NCBI GenBank assembly: GCA_030015575.1
Contig: JASDDO010000026.1
Coordinates: 455,863,096-455,927,095, forward strand
DNA: 64,000 nucleotides
Source of the DNA: Agapanthus africanus
Taxonomy: Eukaryota > Streptophyta > Magnoliopsida > Asparagales > Amaryllidaceae
Direction of reading: 5' to 3'
In this document: one piece after another, positions 10,915 to 22,265 of the stretch
Numbering within the stretch: the stretch's first letter is position 1
Layout: each line of letters starts with the position of its first letter
The notes under the pieces: model-generated
The model's input: only the letters and a program-made list of their open reading frames with translations
Told to the model about the DNA's origin: nothing
Database searches by the model: none
Program-made: the position numbers and the translations under genes

Positions 10915-12926
10915 TTAAAAAGGGTAATAAGTTTAGAAATTCTTGCGGCTTTCCCCCGAAATCCAGAAATATCGTAAATCTCAAGAAATCATCATAAGTG
11001 CATATGTTAATGATAATGAATGCATATGGTATCAATAATCAAGTTGCAATGTATGATTAATAGACTAGGTATGAACAAATGATGTAATGGGGTACATGCA
11101 CATGAATAGCAATCCTACGATTTCATTTTAAGGATTTAAATGCAATTGCAAAGGTTTAAGCATCAATTATAGTGAAAATGTTTCAGATTATAAGTTATCT
11201 AGTGTTGTGGCATGGCAATTACCAAGTCGTGTGTGTACGCATGAATAGTGCTCGTGCTGCATATAAAAATCCTGACAATGGTGCAGGTGTCCTATGGAAT
11301 GAGTTCACATATGTAGGTACAACATAGATCATGAATGTAGCAGATAGCATGCAAGTATTATACTCCTAATTACTAATGTCACTAGGAATCTTTTAAATTA
11401 CTAAAACTATCGGGCGACTTATGCCATCCAAACGATTGTCCCCTGTAGATATTACATCTACTCACCCGTAATCTCACGCTAGGTGTGTCCGACCACCTGC
11501 TTTACTTTCTTCACGGCACTCGAAGTTCCCGCCGGCAAACCTAGAATTTAAAAAAGTAACATACATAAGGCAAATCCTGTAAAAACGTGATATATCGATC
11601 AAAAGAATAACTCGTGTGTGAAACTAAACGCGCGTGCACTCAATATGTCGCGACGTGCTTAAACTCACCAGAACCCAACCCGACACGCTATGTCGTGCAG
11701 CGCACCACAGAACCACACAGATCACACACGTGTCGCACAAGTTTAAAAACATCGATATAGGGTTTAACGCTCCAGATTTTGACTCGAGTCAAAACAGACA
11801 AAGTTGAACATACCAAAAACCCTAGCTACCCAGCAGACACCTACAGACAAAACCCCAGCACCCAAGCACACCCTCTGGCCGTAAATTGCGGCCAGATCTA
11901 TTAAATCTGCGGCCGGGAAGGGGAGAGGGGTCCCCGTGCTTTGTGTGTGTGTGTTTGACATGGTCACCATGCTACAGTATTCATAACTTTTTCTTGAATG
12001 GCCCGGGTCAAGAGCAGATCCCAGAAAGGCTAAAAAGTCCACATTAAATGCTAAATTACACCAATTCGAAACAATCTGGTATTTTACTGAAATCTGGGAT
12101 AAATCTTTAGTTAACTGGTCTTAACAGCACTTAGTAAGGCTACACTAACAATTAAAACCATCACTTGGACAAATCTCACTCAAATCACCCAAAACTAGCA
12201 CTAAACCACATAATAAACACTAAACGAAACTAAATAATATCTAAGTTAAGCAAGCAAGGAATCGAGTTAAAAGATTATACCTCTAGAGATCCTAGGATGT
12301 AGGAAAAAGAGGAGCAGAAGAAGGAGAAGAAGATGTTGCTGCTGCTGAAGTGCTGCTGCTACTGCTGAGCTGCTGCTGTTGTTGCTGGTGCAGCTGCTGC
12401 TGATGCTGCTGCTGCTGCTATTGTTGCTGTTTTTGTTGCTGTTGCTGCTGCTGCCAAGGCTGCTGCTGTTGTGGCTGTTGTTGTTGTGTGGTGTGGTGTG
12501 AGAGTGAGAGGGAGAGATATGAGTGAGAATGAGTGTGAGAGAAAATACAAGTTTTTGAAAATAAAAAATGGAGTCAACCCCTCACCCTCTCTCCTCATTA
12601 AATGCCAAGCATGCTCAAGCCATCATGGCCTCTCTCTCTCACCTTAAACTAGTCAACCCCTATCCTAATTCAAATTATAAAAACTAAAAATCCTTAATTA
12701 AAACCAATTAACTTAACTAAAAGGTTAACCCACCATGCTTATCTAAACATGGTTTAACCCTAGACTTAACCCTAGTTAACATGCACAAGTGTGTGCAGTC
12801 TAGATAAAATTCTAATAAAATATTCATAAAACCAGATAAATTATTTAAAAACCATTTTGGTAAACTTTTTACCAAAAACCCCACATTAAAACACAATTAC
12901 CACTAATCACATTCTAAGGTGTTACA
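10915..12926 (-). repeat. Gyp1 3' LTR, truncated by Cop2
   Basis: It matches the portion 19166-21175 of the 5' LTR with scattered substitutions. In sense orientation it begins TGTAACACC at 12926. The remaining ~1.27 kb of this LTR should lie beyond Cop2, left of the window. Inside are the GGCCGTAAATTGCGGCC palindrome (11877-11893, one mismatch compared with the other LTR) and GTAGATATTACATCTAC (11445-11461). Confidence 0.88.
12328..12490 (-). repeat. CTG/TTG trinucleotide-rich tract, Gyp1 3' LTR
   Basis: Imperfect (CTG)n and (TTG)n triplets. Translations of this tract are Ala/Thr-rich or Gln-rich and are not genes. The same tract is at 20579-20740 in the 5' LTR with small length and base differences. 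Confidence 0.85.
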
Positions 12927-12942
12927 ATATTCCCTCCTTAAG
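12927..12942 (-). promoter_or_regulatory. Polypurine tract of Gyp1
   Basis: Sense reading CTTAAGGAGGGAATAT lies directly before the 3' LTR start TGTAACA. Just upstream, the sense strand has AATTCGGGGACGAATTTT, which Gyp2 keeps in nearly the same form before its own tract. Confidence 0.85.
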
Positions 12943-12959
12943 AAAATTCGTCCCCGAAT

Positions 12960-13265
12960 TTAAAATATATAGCTACGCGTACCTTCAAAGAGATGAGGGA
13001 ATTTCTTCCGCATCTCTCCCTCGGCCTCCCAAGTGATCTCCTCAACATTCGGGCTGCGCCAAAGAACCTTCACAGATGGTAGGACCTTTGATCGAAGTTT
13101 CTTCACCTGCCGATCCAATATCACTACTGGATGCAAGGTGAACGAAAGATCGCGCTCAAGCTGAATGGTCTGATGCTGAATCGTGTGAGAAGGGTCATGA
13201 AGATATCTGCGTATCATCGACACGTGGAAGACGGGGTGAACATCTGGAAAGCTAGGTGGAAGAGC
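12960..13265 (-). pseudogene. pol: Gyp1 integrase C-terminus and chromodomain
   Basis: The frame reads HVSMIRRYLHDPSHTI, then HPVVILDRQVKKLRSK and KVLWRSPNVEEITWEAEGE, ending KFPHLFE with a short tail. The VKVLW...EEATWE pattern is the degenerate chromodomain found at the integrase C-terminus of plant chromoviruses, thought to steer insertion towards particular chromatin. It is in the same frame as the integrase core but separated from it by a TAG at 13266-13268. Its natural stop is at 12960. No other damage is obvious in this piece. Confidence 0.8.
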
Positions 13266-14033
13266 CTAACGATATGCAACTGCGCCGACACGCTCGAGAA
13301 TCTCGAAGGGACCCACAAATCTGGGACTAAGCTTTCCTTTTCGCCCAAATCGCATCACACCCTTCATCGGAGAGACCCTCAGAAAAACATGATCGCCAAC
13401 TGCGAACTCTAGTCTGCGACGGCGCCTATCTGCATACGATTTCTGCCTACTCTGAGCCGCTCTCATCCGATCTCGAATCAACAGTACTTTCTCGGTCGTC
13501 TCCTGCATGATCTGCGGCCCTAAAATACTGCTCTCGCTAAACTCAGTCCAACAGACGGGCGATCTACATCTCCTCCCATACAAGGCCTCGAAAGGTGCCA
13601 TCTGAATAGTATCCTGGAAGCTGTTGTTGTAGGAGAACTCCACTAAAGGTAAATGATGATCCCGGCTACCACCAATGTCCAAAACGCACGCTCGGAGCAT
13701 GTCCTCGAGAGTCTGAATAGTCCGCTCTGACTGGCCGTCGGTCTGCGGATGAAACGCTGTGCTGAAACTCAAACGGGTGCCCAACGCCTCCTGAAGTCTC
13801 TGCCATAGCCGGCTGGTAAATTGGGTGAATCGGTTTGACACGATACAAGTCGGTACGCCATGCAACCGTACGATCTCGTCGATGTAAATCTGGGCATACT
13901 GAGCAAAACTGAAAATGGTCTTCACTGGCAAGAAGTGAGCCGCTTCTGTCAATCGATCCACGATCACCCAAATGGAGTCGTACCCTCGACTGGTCCTGGG
14001 TAGACCCACCACAAAGTCCATAGAAATCTGCTC
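13266..14033 (-). pseudogene. pol: Gyp1 integrase catalytic core
   Basis: The open stretch runs from a TAG at 14034-14036 to another TAG at 13266-13268. It reads [10 protein letters not shown] (first catalytic Asp) and, at the second catalytic site, [11 protein letters not shown] where chromoviruses have SDRDPRFTS, so the catalytic Asp is Asn. The Glu is kept in [32 protein letters not shown] and the GPF motif (SPRFVGPFEILERVG) follow. This is the DDE strand-transfer enzyme that joins cDNA to target DNA; with Asn at the second site it should be dead. It is preceded by a frameshift near 14075. Confidence 0.88.
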
Positions 14034-14069
14034 CTATTCCCACTCCGGAATGGGCAAAGGCCGCAACTC

Positions 14070-15459
14070 TCCTGCTGGCCTTGACTTGCTGACAAGTCAG
14101 GCATCTCGACACGAGGTCTGTGACGTCCCTCTTCATCCCGTCCCACCAATAAACATCTCTCAAATCGCGGTACATCTTGGTGGAACCCGGATGAACGCTG
14201 TATGTCGATCTATGTGCCACCTCAAGAATCTCGCGCCGCAGTCCCTCAGAATCTGGTACGCACAATCGAGTCCAAAATCGCAGTACTCCCTGATCATCGA
14301 TCACGAACTCGGAAACTCTGCCCTGCCTAATCTGCTCCATGATCTCTGAAAGACGGTCATCACTGGGCTGTGCCTCTCGAATACGGTCAAGCAACTGCGG
14401 ACGTGCACGAACATGCGCAAGCTGTCCCCCTGTCGGAGTGAACTCGAACTCAACTCGGCTGTCGCATAAAATCTGCCAATCTGCTGACGACTGCCTCTGT
14501 ACTGCACTCAAGCAAGATAAACTACCCCCGGGCCTCCTGCTCAAAGCATCCGCCACTACATTAGCCTTGCCCGGGTGGTATAAGATCTCGCAATCGTAGT
14601 CCTTTACTAGTTCCATCCAACGGCGCTGCCTGAGATTCAGGTCTCGCTGCTGAAATATATACTTTAAGCTCTTGTGATCAGTGAATATCTGGCACGACTC
14701 GCCGTATAGGTAATGTCGCCAGATCTTAAGTGCAAATACCACTGCAGCCATCTCCAAATCGTGAGTGGGGTAGTTCTGTTCATGTTTCTTCAACTGCCGT
14801 GAAGCATACGCGATCACCCTGTCATGCTGCATCAATACGCACCCTAGCCCCACTCGTGAAGCGTCACAATAAACTACGAATCCGCCTGATCCTGAAAGCA
14901 AAGATAACACCAGCGCCATAGTCAAACAAGTCCGTAGCTGCTGAAAACTGTGCTCGCACTCCTTCGTCCAAACGAAAGGAACTCCCTTCCGGGTCAATCC
15001 GGTCAAAGGTGCAGCAATACGGGAGAAATCCTGTACAAATCGCCTGTAGTAGCTAGCTAGGCCTAGGAAACTGTGGATCTCCGTAACCGATGTCGGTCTG
15101 GGCCACTGCTGAACAGTCTCGATCTTCTTCAGGTCCACACATATGCCATCTCTCGTAATTATGTGACCCAAGAAACTAACGCTGTCCATCCAGAATGCAC
15201 ACTTGGAAAATTTCGCGAACAGCTGGTGCTCCCTCAAAGTCTGTAACGTGATCCGCAAGTGCTGCTCGTGCTCCTCTCGGCTCCGGGAATACACCAAAAT
15301 ATCGTCAATAAACACGATGATGAACAAGTCGAGATACGGCCTGAATATACGGTTCATCAAATCCATGAATGCTGCTGGGGCGTTGGTGAGTCCGAACGAC
15401 ATCACCAGAAACTCATAGTGGCCGTAGCGCATGCGGAAAGCTGTCCTCGGTATATCCTC
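14070..15459 (-). pseudogene. pol: Gyp1 RT (second half), RNase H, integrase zinc finger
   Basis: A long open frame, about 450 codons before the frameshift. It begins in RT block B/C ([19 protein letters not shown]), contains the catalytic FIDDILVYS and then [13 protein letters not shown]. RNase H follows ([51 protein letters not shown]), then the HHCC zinc finger of integrase ([23 protein letters not shown]). Near 14075 the frame shifts by one base, so the remaining translation is out of frame with the integrase core. It is in the same frame as the preceding protease-RT piece, separated by TAG at 15460-15462. Confidence 0.9.
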
Positions 15460-16452
15460 CTATCGAACTCGCAGCTGATGGTATCCTGATCGCAAGTCGA
15501 TCCTCGAAAAATATCCTGCGCCCTGAAGCTGGTCGAATAAATCGTCGATACGTGGTAAGGGATACCTGTTCCGTACGGTAACTTTGTTCAGCTGGCGGTA
15601 GTCGATACACAAACGCAAACTGTCGTCTTTCTTCTTGACGAACAGGACAGGAGCACCCCACGGAGAAACGCTAGGTCGAATAATCCCTTTATCTAACAAA
15701 TCCTGCAATTGATCCTTCAGCTCTCTAAGCTCCGCCGGGGCCATCCGATAAGGCGGTATAGAAATAGGCCCCGAGCCGGGAATCAAGTCAATGCAGAACT
15801 CAAGATCGCGCTCAGGCGGTAGCCAAGGCAGCTCATCAGGGAAAACATCAGGGAACTCACAAACAATCGGGACCTGGTCCAAAGGAGCCTCTGCAGCTCG
15901 AGTATCACAAACATAAGCGAAGAATCCCTGACATCCCTTCCGCAAGAGCTGAACAGCGCGAAGAGACGAAATCAAGCTGGGAAGGGTGACACTACGGTCT
16001 CCCTGAATAACACGGACCGGATCTCCTGGAAAGCTAAATCTGACTGCCTTCTCACGGCAGTCCACAGAAGCATAACAAGTGGCTAGCCAATCCATGCCCA
16101 GAAGCACATCAAAGTCCAACATATCAAGGAGAATCAAATCAACCGATGAATCCCTCTCCTCGATACGAACGGAACACAAACGAAACACAAAACGAGCGAC
16201 AAACGACTCGCCTACCGGAGTAATAACCACAAGCGGTTGATCTAACGACGACGACTCATGGCCCAACATCGGTGCAAAGTGTATAGAGACATACGAATGT
16301 GTGGAACCTGGGTCGAATAATACCCGTGCGTCGAAAGAACATACTGGCAAGGTACCTGTCACAACGGCGTTGGATGCCTGCGCATCCTGCGGTGTCAAAG
16401 AAAATACTCGGGCCTGCCACCACCAATAGCTGGCTGTCCTCGGCCTCTTCAT
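15460..16452 (-). pseudogene. pol: Gyp1 aspartic protease and RT N-terminus
   Basis: Protease: [15 protein letters not shown] has DPGS at the active site. Many plant gypsy elements have D-S-G or D-P-G here, so this may be a family variant and not a mutation. VLLGMDWLA is the conserved flap-distal motif. RT then starts with [51 protein letters not shown] and [19 protein letters not shown] stop at 15460-15462 cuts RT before its YGHYEF block. The N-terminal boundary is uncertain because the zinc-knuckle linker upstream is in damaged sequence. Confidence 0.88.
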
Positions 16453-16607
16453 CCTCTCTGGATCGGACCGCCACGTCCACGGCCTCTGGGTGCATCAAAC
16501 TGACGTGGAGCATTGCCTGGGGTAGGAAGTAGAGCTCTCTGAGGAGGAGGTGGTGATGGTGGTAAGGTCACATGTGGAACCGTCGCCGCCCCCTGTCGTC
16601 TCACCGG

Positions 16608-16649
16608 ACAGTCTCTGATAAGATGGTGCGTACTCCCGCACCCATAACA
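16608..16649 (-). pseudogene. gag: Gyp1 gag zinc knuckle (CCHC)
   Basis: The 14 codons read CYGCGSTHHLIRDC, an exact CX2CX4HX4C nucleic-acid-binding knuckle as in gag nucleocapsid. It is in frame with the gag piece at 16671-17381 but lies just after a TAG (16671-16673), so it would be lost unless the stop were read through. Too short to appear as an open frame by itself. Confidence 0.8.
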
Positions 16650-16670
16650 TCCTGGCGACGCCTGCTGTCC

Positions 16671-17381
16671 CTACGGATATGAACCATACAGATGACCTCG
16701 TCCAACTCCTCTGCCGGCACCATCTCTCGGAAAGAATCGGGCACGATACCTCTGAGCTGGCACATCAGTACGAATCCTCTTCAGACCAGAAACGACCGAT
16801 GTCGCGGAAATGCGTGCCTCCATCCATAATGCCGCGTCCATAGCAGCTGAATAAGTGTCGAAGTGCTGGGCACCGATGGCAAGAAACGGCTGAGTATCAA
16901 GTCCCTGCACGAACCTCTTCACTCTCTTTTCTTCGGTATCAACTAAATACGGTGCATATCTGGACAACTGCGTGGACTGGGCATCATACTCAGACACCGT
17001 CATCCCTAGGGTCTTGATCAAAGCTTCAAAACTACGAGCTCTAGCGTCACGAATGCTCTCTGGAGGGAAACGAGCTAGAAATATTACCGTGAACTCGGCC
17101 CAAGTCATAGGAGGTAGACCTGCAGCTCGACCTCTCTCGATGGACTCACACCACATCTGCGCAAGGCCCTCTAGACAGAAACTCGCAAGCTCTACCCATC
17201 GATCGTCAGAACATCTGAACGAACGGCAAATCCTGGCTAATCTGTCAAGGAATGTCTGTAGATCCTCCGCCGCATCTGTGCCGGTGAAGACTGGAGGTCT
17301 CAGCCTCATGAAATCCTGTAGCGATACTGGGATAGCCACGGTAGTAGTGGTAGGAGCAACTGGCTGGGCAGCAGGTACCAT
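16671..17381 (-). pseudogene. gag: Gyp1 gag capsid region
   Basis: 236 codons with the plant retrotransposon gag pattern: SLQDFMRLRPPVFTGTDA, DLQTFLDRLARIC, ELASFCLEGLAQMWCES, MTWAEFTVIFLARFPPES, then SEYDAQSTQLSRYAPYL and EEKRVKRFVQGL. It ends in an Arg/Gly-rich stretch before the zinc knuckle. This is the structural protein that packages element RNA. The piece ends at a TAG, and its start is disconnected from the N-terminal piece by a frameshift near 17390, so gag is broken in at least two places. Confidence 0.88.
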
Positions 17382-17455
17382 GGTGTCTGTGATGTGGTAG
17401 GTACGTCCTCCGATCTCGGTGCACGACTAGCCTCTACTAAGGATCCCACCATCTG

Positions 17456-17656
17456 TCATAACTCCTGCATACCTCCCATTATCTGTCGTAGCTCCTCCAT
17501 ACCAGACTCTAGCCTATCCATGCGGCCTGGAGAAGGCGGATCAGTCTGTCCCTGAGGCGTAGGTACGCCATCCTGCTCGGTCCTCGTCTCGGACGAGCCT
17601 GCTCGGATCTCATCTCGGGCGGCAGCCCTCTCCGCTCTCGTAGCCTTCGGCGGCAT
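17456..17656 (-). pseudogene. gag: Gyp1 gag N-terminus
   Basis: The start is taken at the ATG at 17654-17656 (MPPKATRAERAAARDE), the usual opening of this gag family; an upstream in-frame extension to 17713 looks like leader. It is Arg/Glu-rich and ends GGMQEL at a TGA (17456-17458). A frameshift follows before the capsid region. A degenerate version of the same opening is visible in Gyp2 near 55980-56060. Confidence 0.8.
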
Positions 17657-17874
17657 AGTGGTTGGTACAGAAACTGGATAGTAAGAACAGTGCAATAGAA
17701 TCATAGGATACACGGAATTGAAGAAGGAATTTCAAGCAAGTATATCCTAAAGTCACCTAGGCGGAGTACCGTATCGCAAGTATGCCGCGGACCTACGCAC
17801 GCTACGTTACCCTGCTTAAGTCACTTACTCCATCTACCAAGGGTCATCCTACACTCAGAAAGGTAAAACCTATC
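17657..17874 (-). other. Gyp1 short leader
   Basis: About 220 bp between primer-binding site and gag. It shares a block around CCGCGGCATACTT (sense) with the Gyp2 leader near 55740-55770, showing that the two gypsy elements are relatives. Nothing else recognised. Confidence 0.7.
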
Positions 17875-17886
17875 GCTCTGATACCA
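17875..17886 (-). promoter_or_regulatory. Primer-binding site of Gyp1
   Basis: The plus strand reads GCTCTGATACCA, complementary in sense to the initiator tRNA-Met 3' end. It is four bases (AAGT in sense) from the LTR end, as in Gyp2. Confidence 0.9.
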
Positions 17887-18551
17887 ACTTTGTCACGACC
17901 CGCAGGGTACGGAACGTGACTGGCACTTAAGTTACGATACGTATCAAGGCGTCCGTAAAATAAGTAAACCAAAGCCCAGAAATCAAAACCCGATTAAGAA
18001 ATAGAGTGAAGGAATAACCAAATTTATTGAAAGCGATTTAGTCCATTAAGTCACATCAAGCTTTTTAAAAGCAACATCCCTTTTTTCCAAAAATTTCGGC
18101 AGAGTCTCCTTTGTAAAAACAAGTCCCCAAACGGGTACAAAACTGGAGTATAAATGAATAACATGAAATATGGCATCCCCAAGCAGGAGCTAGCTCTTCG
18201 CCCCAAGGCGGTCATAAATCCCACGCAATATAAATCAGCAATGTGCATAAATAAGCATAAGAGGCACAAGTAAAATATCATGTCGACTCAAGTGAGCTCG
18301 ACCCCAAAATACAGCATAAAAAGTCCACAAATCTCACAGTCTCGTCTCTAGGTCAATATACAACAATACAAATAACAGGTGCAGCTGATACAGTAAATGG
18401 AGTACTCTAGATACAATAAATATACAAGGTGGTACAAAATGATAACACAACCCACCTACGAGCAAAAGCCTCGAGTCCAGGAAAAATAGGCAAAAGAAGC
18501 TAGTGCGCCCGCCGCTACTGTGCTGACGGAGCGGACCTGCAAAAAGGCTGT

Positions 18552-18580
18552 GGCACAACGGGGGTGAGTTGCCAACTCGT
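18552..18580 (-). promoter_or_regulatory. Conserved gypsy LTR motif with GAGTTGGCAACTC
   Basis: In sense the core is ACGAGTTGGCAACTCACC followed by CCCGTTGTGCC. GAGTTG-G-CAACTC is a palindrome with one central base. The same motif is in both Gyp2 LTRs and in Gyp3, which otherwise differ a good deal. Confidence 0.6.
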
Positions 18581-19696
18581 GAGTAATAAATAACATCTAT
18601 AGAGGCTATCGTAAGCATGCACACAAGCATCCTAGCATCTACAATACAAATAAGGCAGGATATACTAGCAGGTATGTATGCAACATGAATGTGCTAGCAG
18701 GTATGTATGCAACATAAATCAACTCGTGATCTGAATAGGTAGGTATAAGAATCATTATTTTCTTTTTCGGAATCTCTTTTGAAATATAAGCAAAACATCA
18801 CTAGAATCATCAAGAATCCGTGTCCAGCATCGACACCTCAAAACTGTCTCAAATCTCATGTATCCATATCACAGTATCTCTGGCCTTAGCCATCCGGCTG
18901 ACCCATCTCAAATATCCATATCTCAACATCTCGTGGCCACGGTCGGTATCCTCTGGATATCCGCCGTGCCAAAAAGTCACCGGTAGGTAGTCTATCCCCT
19001 GCCGGGCTCATCGTCTACTACTCGAACTTCTTGCCCCGGGATACCTTACCGGGCCCACCATGTACCCGAGACGGTTCATCCAACTCCTCGAAACGGGTCT
19101 CGAAAACCACAGCAAACTCATGGTGGACGACACTTACATCACTAGAAAACCGCAACTTTGCATATTTTAAAAAGGGTAATAAGTTTAGAAATTCTTGCGG
19201 CTTTCCCCCGAAATCCAAAAATATCGTAAATCTCAAGAAATCATCATAAGTGCATATGTCAATGATAATGAATGCATATGGTATCAATAATCAAGTTGCA
19301 ATGTATGATTAATAGACAAGGTACGAACAAATGATGTAATGAGGTACATGCACATGAATAGCAATCCTACGATTTCATTTTAAGGATTTAAATGCAATAG
19401 CACAGGTTTAAGCATCAATTATAGTGAAAATGTTTCAGATTATGAGTTATCTAGTGTTGTGGCATGGCAATTACCAAGACGTGTGTGTACGCATGAATAG
19501 TGCTCGTGCTGCATATAAAAACCTTGGCAATGGTGCAGGTGTCCTATGGAATGAGTTCACATATGTAGGTACAGCATAGATCATGAATGTAGCAGATGGC
19601 ATGCAAGTATTATACTCCTAATTACTAATGTCTCTAGGAATCTTTTAAATTACTAAAACTATCGGACGACTTGCGCCATCCAAACGATTGTCCCCC

Positions 19697-19713
19697 GTAG
19701 ATGTTACATCTAC
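19697..19713 (-). other. Palindrome beside GGGTGAGTAG, Gyp1 LTR
   Basis: GTAGATGTTACATCTAC has eight-base arms around one central base. In sense it overlaps GGGTGAGTAG. Gyp2 has CAGGTGAGTAG and a six-base version of the hairpin at the corresponding place. Confidence 0.6.
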
Positions 19714-20128
19714 TCACCCGTAATCTCGCGCTAGGTGTGTCCGACCACCTGCTTTCCTTTCTCCGCAACACTCGAAGTTCCCGCCGGCAAACCTAGAATT
19801 TACAAAAGTAATATACATAAGGCAAATCCTGCAAAAACGTGATATATCGATCAAAAGAATAACTCCTGTGTGAAACTAAACGTGTGTGCACTCGATATGT
19901 TGCGACGTGCTTAAACTCACCAGAACCCAACCCGACACGCTGTGTCGCGCGGCGCACCACAGAACCACACAGATCACACACGTGTCGCACAAGTTTAAAA
20001 ACATCGATATAGGGTTTAACGCTCCAGATTTTGACTCGAGTCAAAACAGACAAAGTTGCACATACCAAAAACCCTAGCTACTCAGCAGACACCTACAGAC
20101 AAAACCCCAGCACCCAAGCACACCCTCT

Positions 20129-20161
20129 GGCCGCAAATTGCGGCCAGATCTATTAAATCTG
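20129..20161 (-). other. Paired palindrome and hairpin, Gyp1 LTR
   Basis: GGCCGCAAATTGCGGCC (20129-20145) has eight-base arms around one base. Overlapping its end is CAGAT...ATCTG (20145-20161). In Gyp2 the palindrome is identical, while the neighbouring hairpin has GCCAATT...AATTGGC in place of CAGAT...ATCTG. Confidence 0.6.
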
Positions 20162-20578
20162 CGGCCGGGAAGGGGAGAGGGGTCCCCGTGCTTTGTGTGT
20201 GTGTGTCTGACATGGTCACCATGCTACAGTATTCACAACTTTTTCCTGAATGGCCCGGGTCAAGAGCAGATCTCAGAAAGGCTAAAAAGTTCACATTAAA
20301 CGCTAAATTACACCAATTCGAAACAATCTGGTATTTTACTGAAATCTGGGATAAATCTTGGGTTAACTGGTCTTAACAGCACTTAGTAAGGCTACACTAA
20401 CAATTAAAACCATCACTTGGCCAAATCTCACTCAAATCACCCAAAACTAGCACTAAACCACATAATAACACTAAATGAAACTAAATAATATCTAAGTTAA
20501 GCAAGCAAGGAATCGAGTTAAAAGATTATACCTCTAGAGATCCTAGGATGTAGGAAAAAGAGGAGAAGAAGAAGGAGA

Positions 20579-20740
20579 AGAAGATGTTGCTGCTGCTGAA
20601 GTGCTGCTGCTACTGCTGAGCTGCTGCTGTTGTTGCTGTTGCAGCTGCTGCTGATGCTGATGCTGCTGCTATTGTTGTTGTTTTTGTTGCTGTTGCTGCT
20701 GCTGCCAAGGCTGCTGCTGTTGGGGCTGTTGTTGTTGTGT
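20579..20740 (-). repeat. CTG/TTG trinucleotide-rich tract, Gyp1 5' LTR
   Basis: Counterpart of the tract at 12328-12490. It differs by a few triplets and single bases. Confidence 0.85.
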
Positions 20741-21175
20741 GGTGTGGTGTGAGAGTGAGAGGGAGAGATATGAGTGAGAATGAGTGTGAGAGAAAATACA
20801 AGTTTTTGAAAATAAAAAATGGAGTCAACCCCTCACCCTCTCCTCATTAAATGCCAAGCATGCTCAAGCCATCATGGCCTCTCTCTCTCACCCTAAACTT
20901 GTCAACCCCTACCCTAATTCAAATTTTAAAAACTAAAAATCCTTAATTAAAACCAATTAACTTAACTAAAAGGTTAACCCACCATGCTTATCTAAACATG
21001 GTTTAACCCTAGACTTAACCGTAGTTAACATGCACAAGTGTATGAAGTCCAGATAAAATTCTAATAAAATATTCAGAAAACCAGATAAATTATTTAAAAA
21101 CCGTTTTGGTAAACTTTTTACCAAAAACCCCACATTAAAACACAATTACCACTAATCACATTCTAAGGTGTTACA

Positions 21176-22252
21176 AGACGGTCGCACCCCCGGATGCCGT
21201 CGACGAAGTGCACTAAGGCAGAACACCGCTGTCGCGAGCACCCGAACGGATGCTTTTGGCGACGGGGTTCTCCTACAGTCACTTGGTCGGGCCTATAGGG
21301 CGTGGCTATCTATTAAGTTTACCCGGCGAGTATCCGTGTACGCTACGTGATTGCGACGAACTTTTGATCATATCAAAATCCCGTGGCAACCAATCAAATA
21401 AGACTAAACTGCCAGATTTATGACATTCAAAATTAGTTATCTCATAACTACTTGTGGATTCCAAATATTGTATCACATTCCAGATAAATAGACAATGTTA
21501 AACTTTCCGATCGAATAAACAAACACCCAAGATTTCCCAAATAGCTCAACACTTGAGCGGAGTTCAAAAGGTATCCATCACATGCCACAGTACTAATGGT
21601 CCAACCGTAGAAGGGGTCAAACCAACGCCTCACCTGTGGCAACGCCGTACTGCCCCAAACCTTAAGGTTAAGTGGCGGTTCAGACAGTCACATAATCGAG
21701 TTAAGGTTTGTGTTCTTCTAGAGGGTCCACCGCGTTACTTGCACGACTATGAATGTTCTTTAATTAAGGAAAAAATCTAACACTTGGAAATTTTCCGGCA
21801 GGGGAAAAAGTGAGTTATTGATATCCGTTCGAACTTTTTAACGCGTTCTAAATTTCCCGGAAAAAAACTTAAACGAAATTAAACTTTCCGAACGAATCAA
21901 CGAATACAAAAGTTCTCCAGAAAACTCAACACTTGAGTAATATTAAAAATTCCCAGAAGCATGTAGAAATACCTACGGATGTTACTGTGCAAAAAGCTAA
22001 CCCTAATTCCCCTATACGGCTGCGGAACCGCCGCGCAAAGCATGGTATTGCCGCGGTTCCGCGGCGCTTTAATGGGATTAGCGGCTTGTTTTTCACAGTA
22101 ATCCTTAGAATTCCCTGCATATTTTTCTGAGTATTTTTAATACAGAAAAAATCAACATTTTAAAAAATTTCCAGAGAGGGGGTATATTGCGACGTTTCGG
22201 GGTTCGATCGGACTTTAAACTTCGTCTAGACTTCGCCTAAAGCTCTAGCTTG
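21176..22252 (-). other. Non-coding leader segment of Cop3
   Basis: It aligns with Cop6 47220-48294 and Cop2 7620-8682. The HP0 hairpin is at 22017-22067. No credible coding frame. AGACG at 21176-21180 may be the right target copy of Gyp1; the left copy is outside the window. Confidence 0.78.
22017..22067 (-). other. GC-rich leader hairpin HP0 (Cop3)
   Basis: Arms centred on GCGGAACCGC and GCGGTTCCGC pair perfectly over ten bases and imperfectly beyond, around a spacer of about 20 nt. Same position relative to the primer-binding site as in Cop2. Confidence 0.6.
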
Positions 22253-22264
22253 GCTCTGATACCA
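22253..22264 (-). promoter_or_regulatory. Primer-binding site of Cop3
   Basis: GCTCTGATACCA on the plus strand, one base from the LTR end; complementary in sense to initiator tRNA-Met. Confidence 0.9.
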
Positions 22265-22265
22265 C

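Larger units (their letters stand above)
10915..21175 (-). mobile_element. Gyp1: Ty3/gypsy chromovirus (Tekay/Del-like), decayed
   Basis: Element read on the - strand in the order 5' LTR (17891-21175), primer-binding site, gag, protease, RT, RNase H, integrase, chromodomain, polypurine tract, and a 3' LTR (10915-12926) truncated by Cop2. The gypsy order (RT before integrase) and the C-terminal chromodomain place it among plant chromoviruses. The 3.3-kb LTRs suit the Tekay/Del lineage, though that assignment is by memory of families. Stops, a frameshift and a lost integrase Asp make it non-functional. Its right end joins Cop3 leader sequence at 21176, so it is nested in Cop3. Confidence 0.9.
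17891..21175 (-). repeat. Gyp1 5' LTR
   Basis: A 3285-bp LTR, in sense TGTAACACC...GGTCGTGACA. It is complete and uninterrupted, and it shows what the 3' LTR looked like before Cop2 inserted. It shares several short motifs with Gyp2 and Gyp3 LTRs, listed separately. Two near-identical ~30-bp segments containing CTAGCAGGTATGTATGCAAC lie at 18665-18717. Confidence 0.9.

Noticed and set aside
12359-12598. Ala/Thr-rich open frame in the Gyp1 LTR (and 20610-20828).
   Set aside because: Translation of a CTG/TTG triplet repeat; no domain and no start context.
16608-16673. Stop-codon readthrough: several Gyp1 lesions are TAG, one just before the zinc knuckle.
   Set aside because: TAG, TGA and a frameshift all occur, with a lost integrase Asp; related copia copies show the same mix. 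Ordinary decay explains it better than a recoding system.
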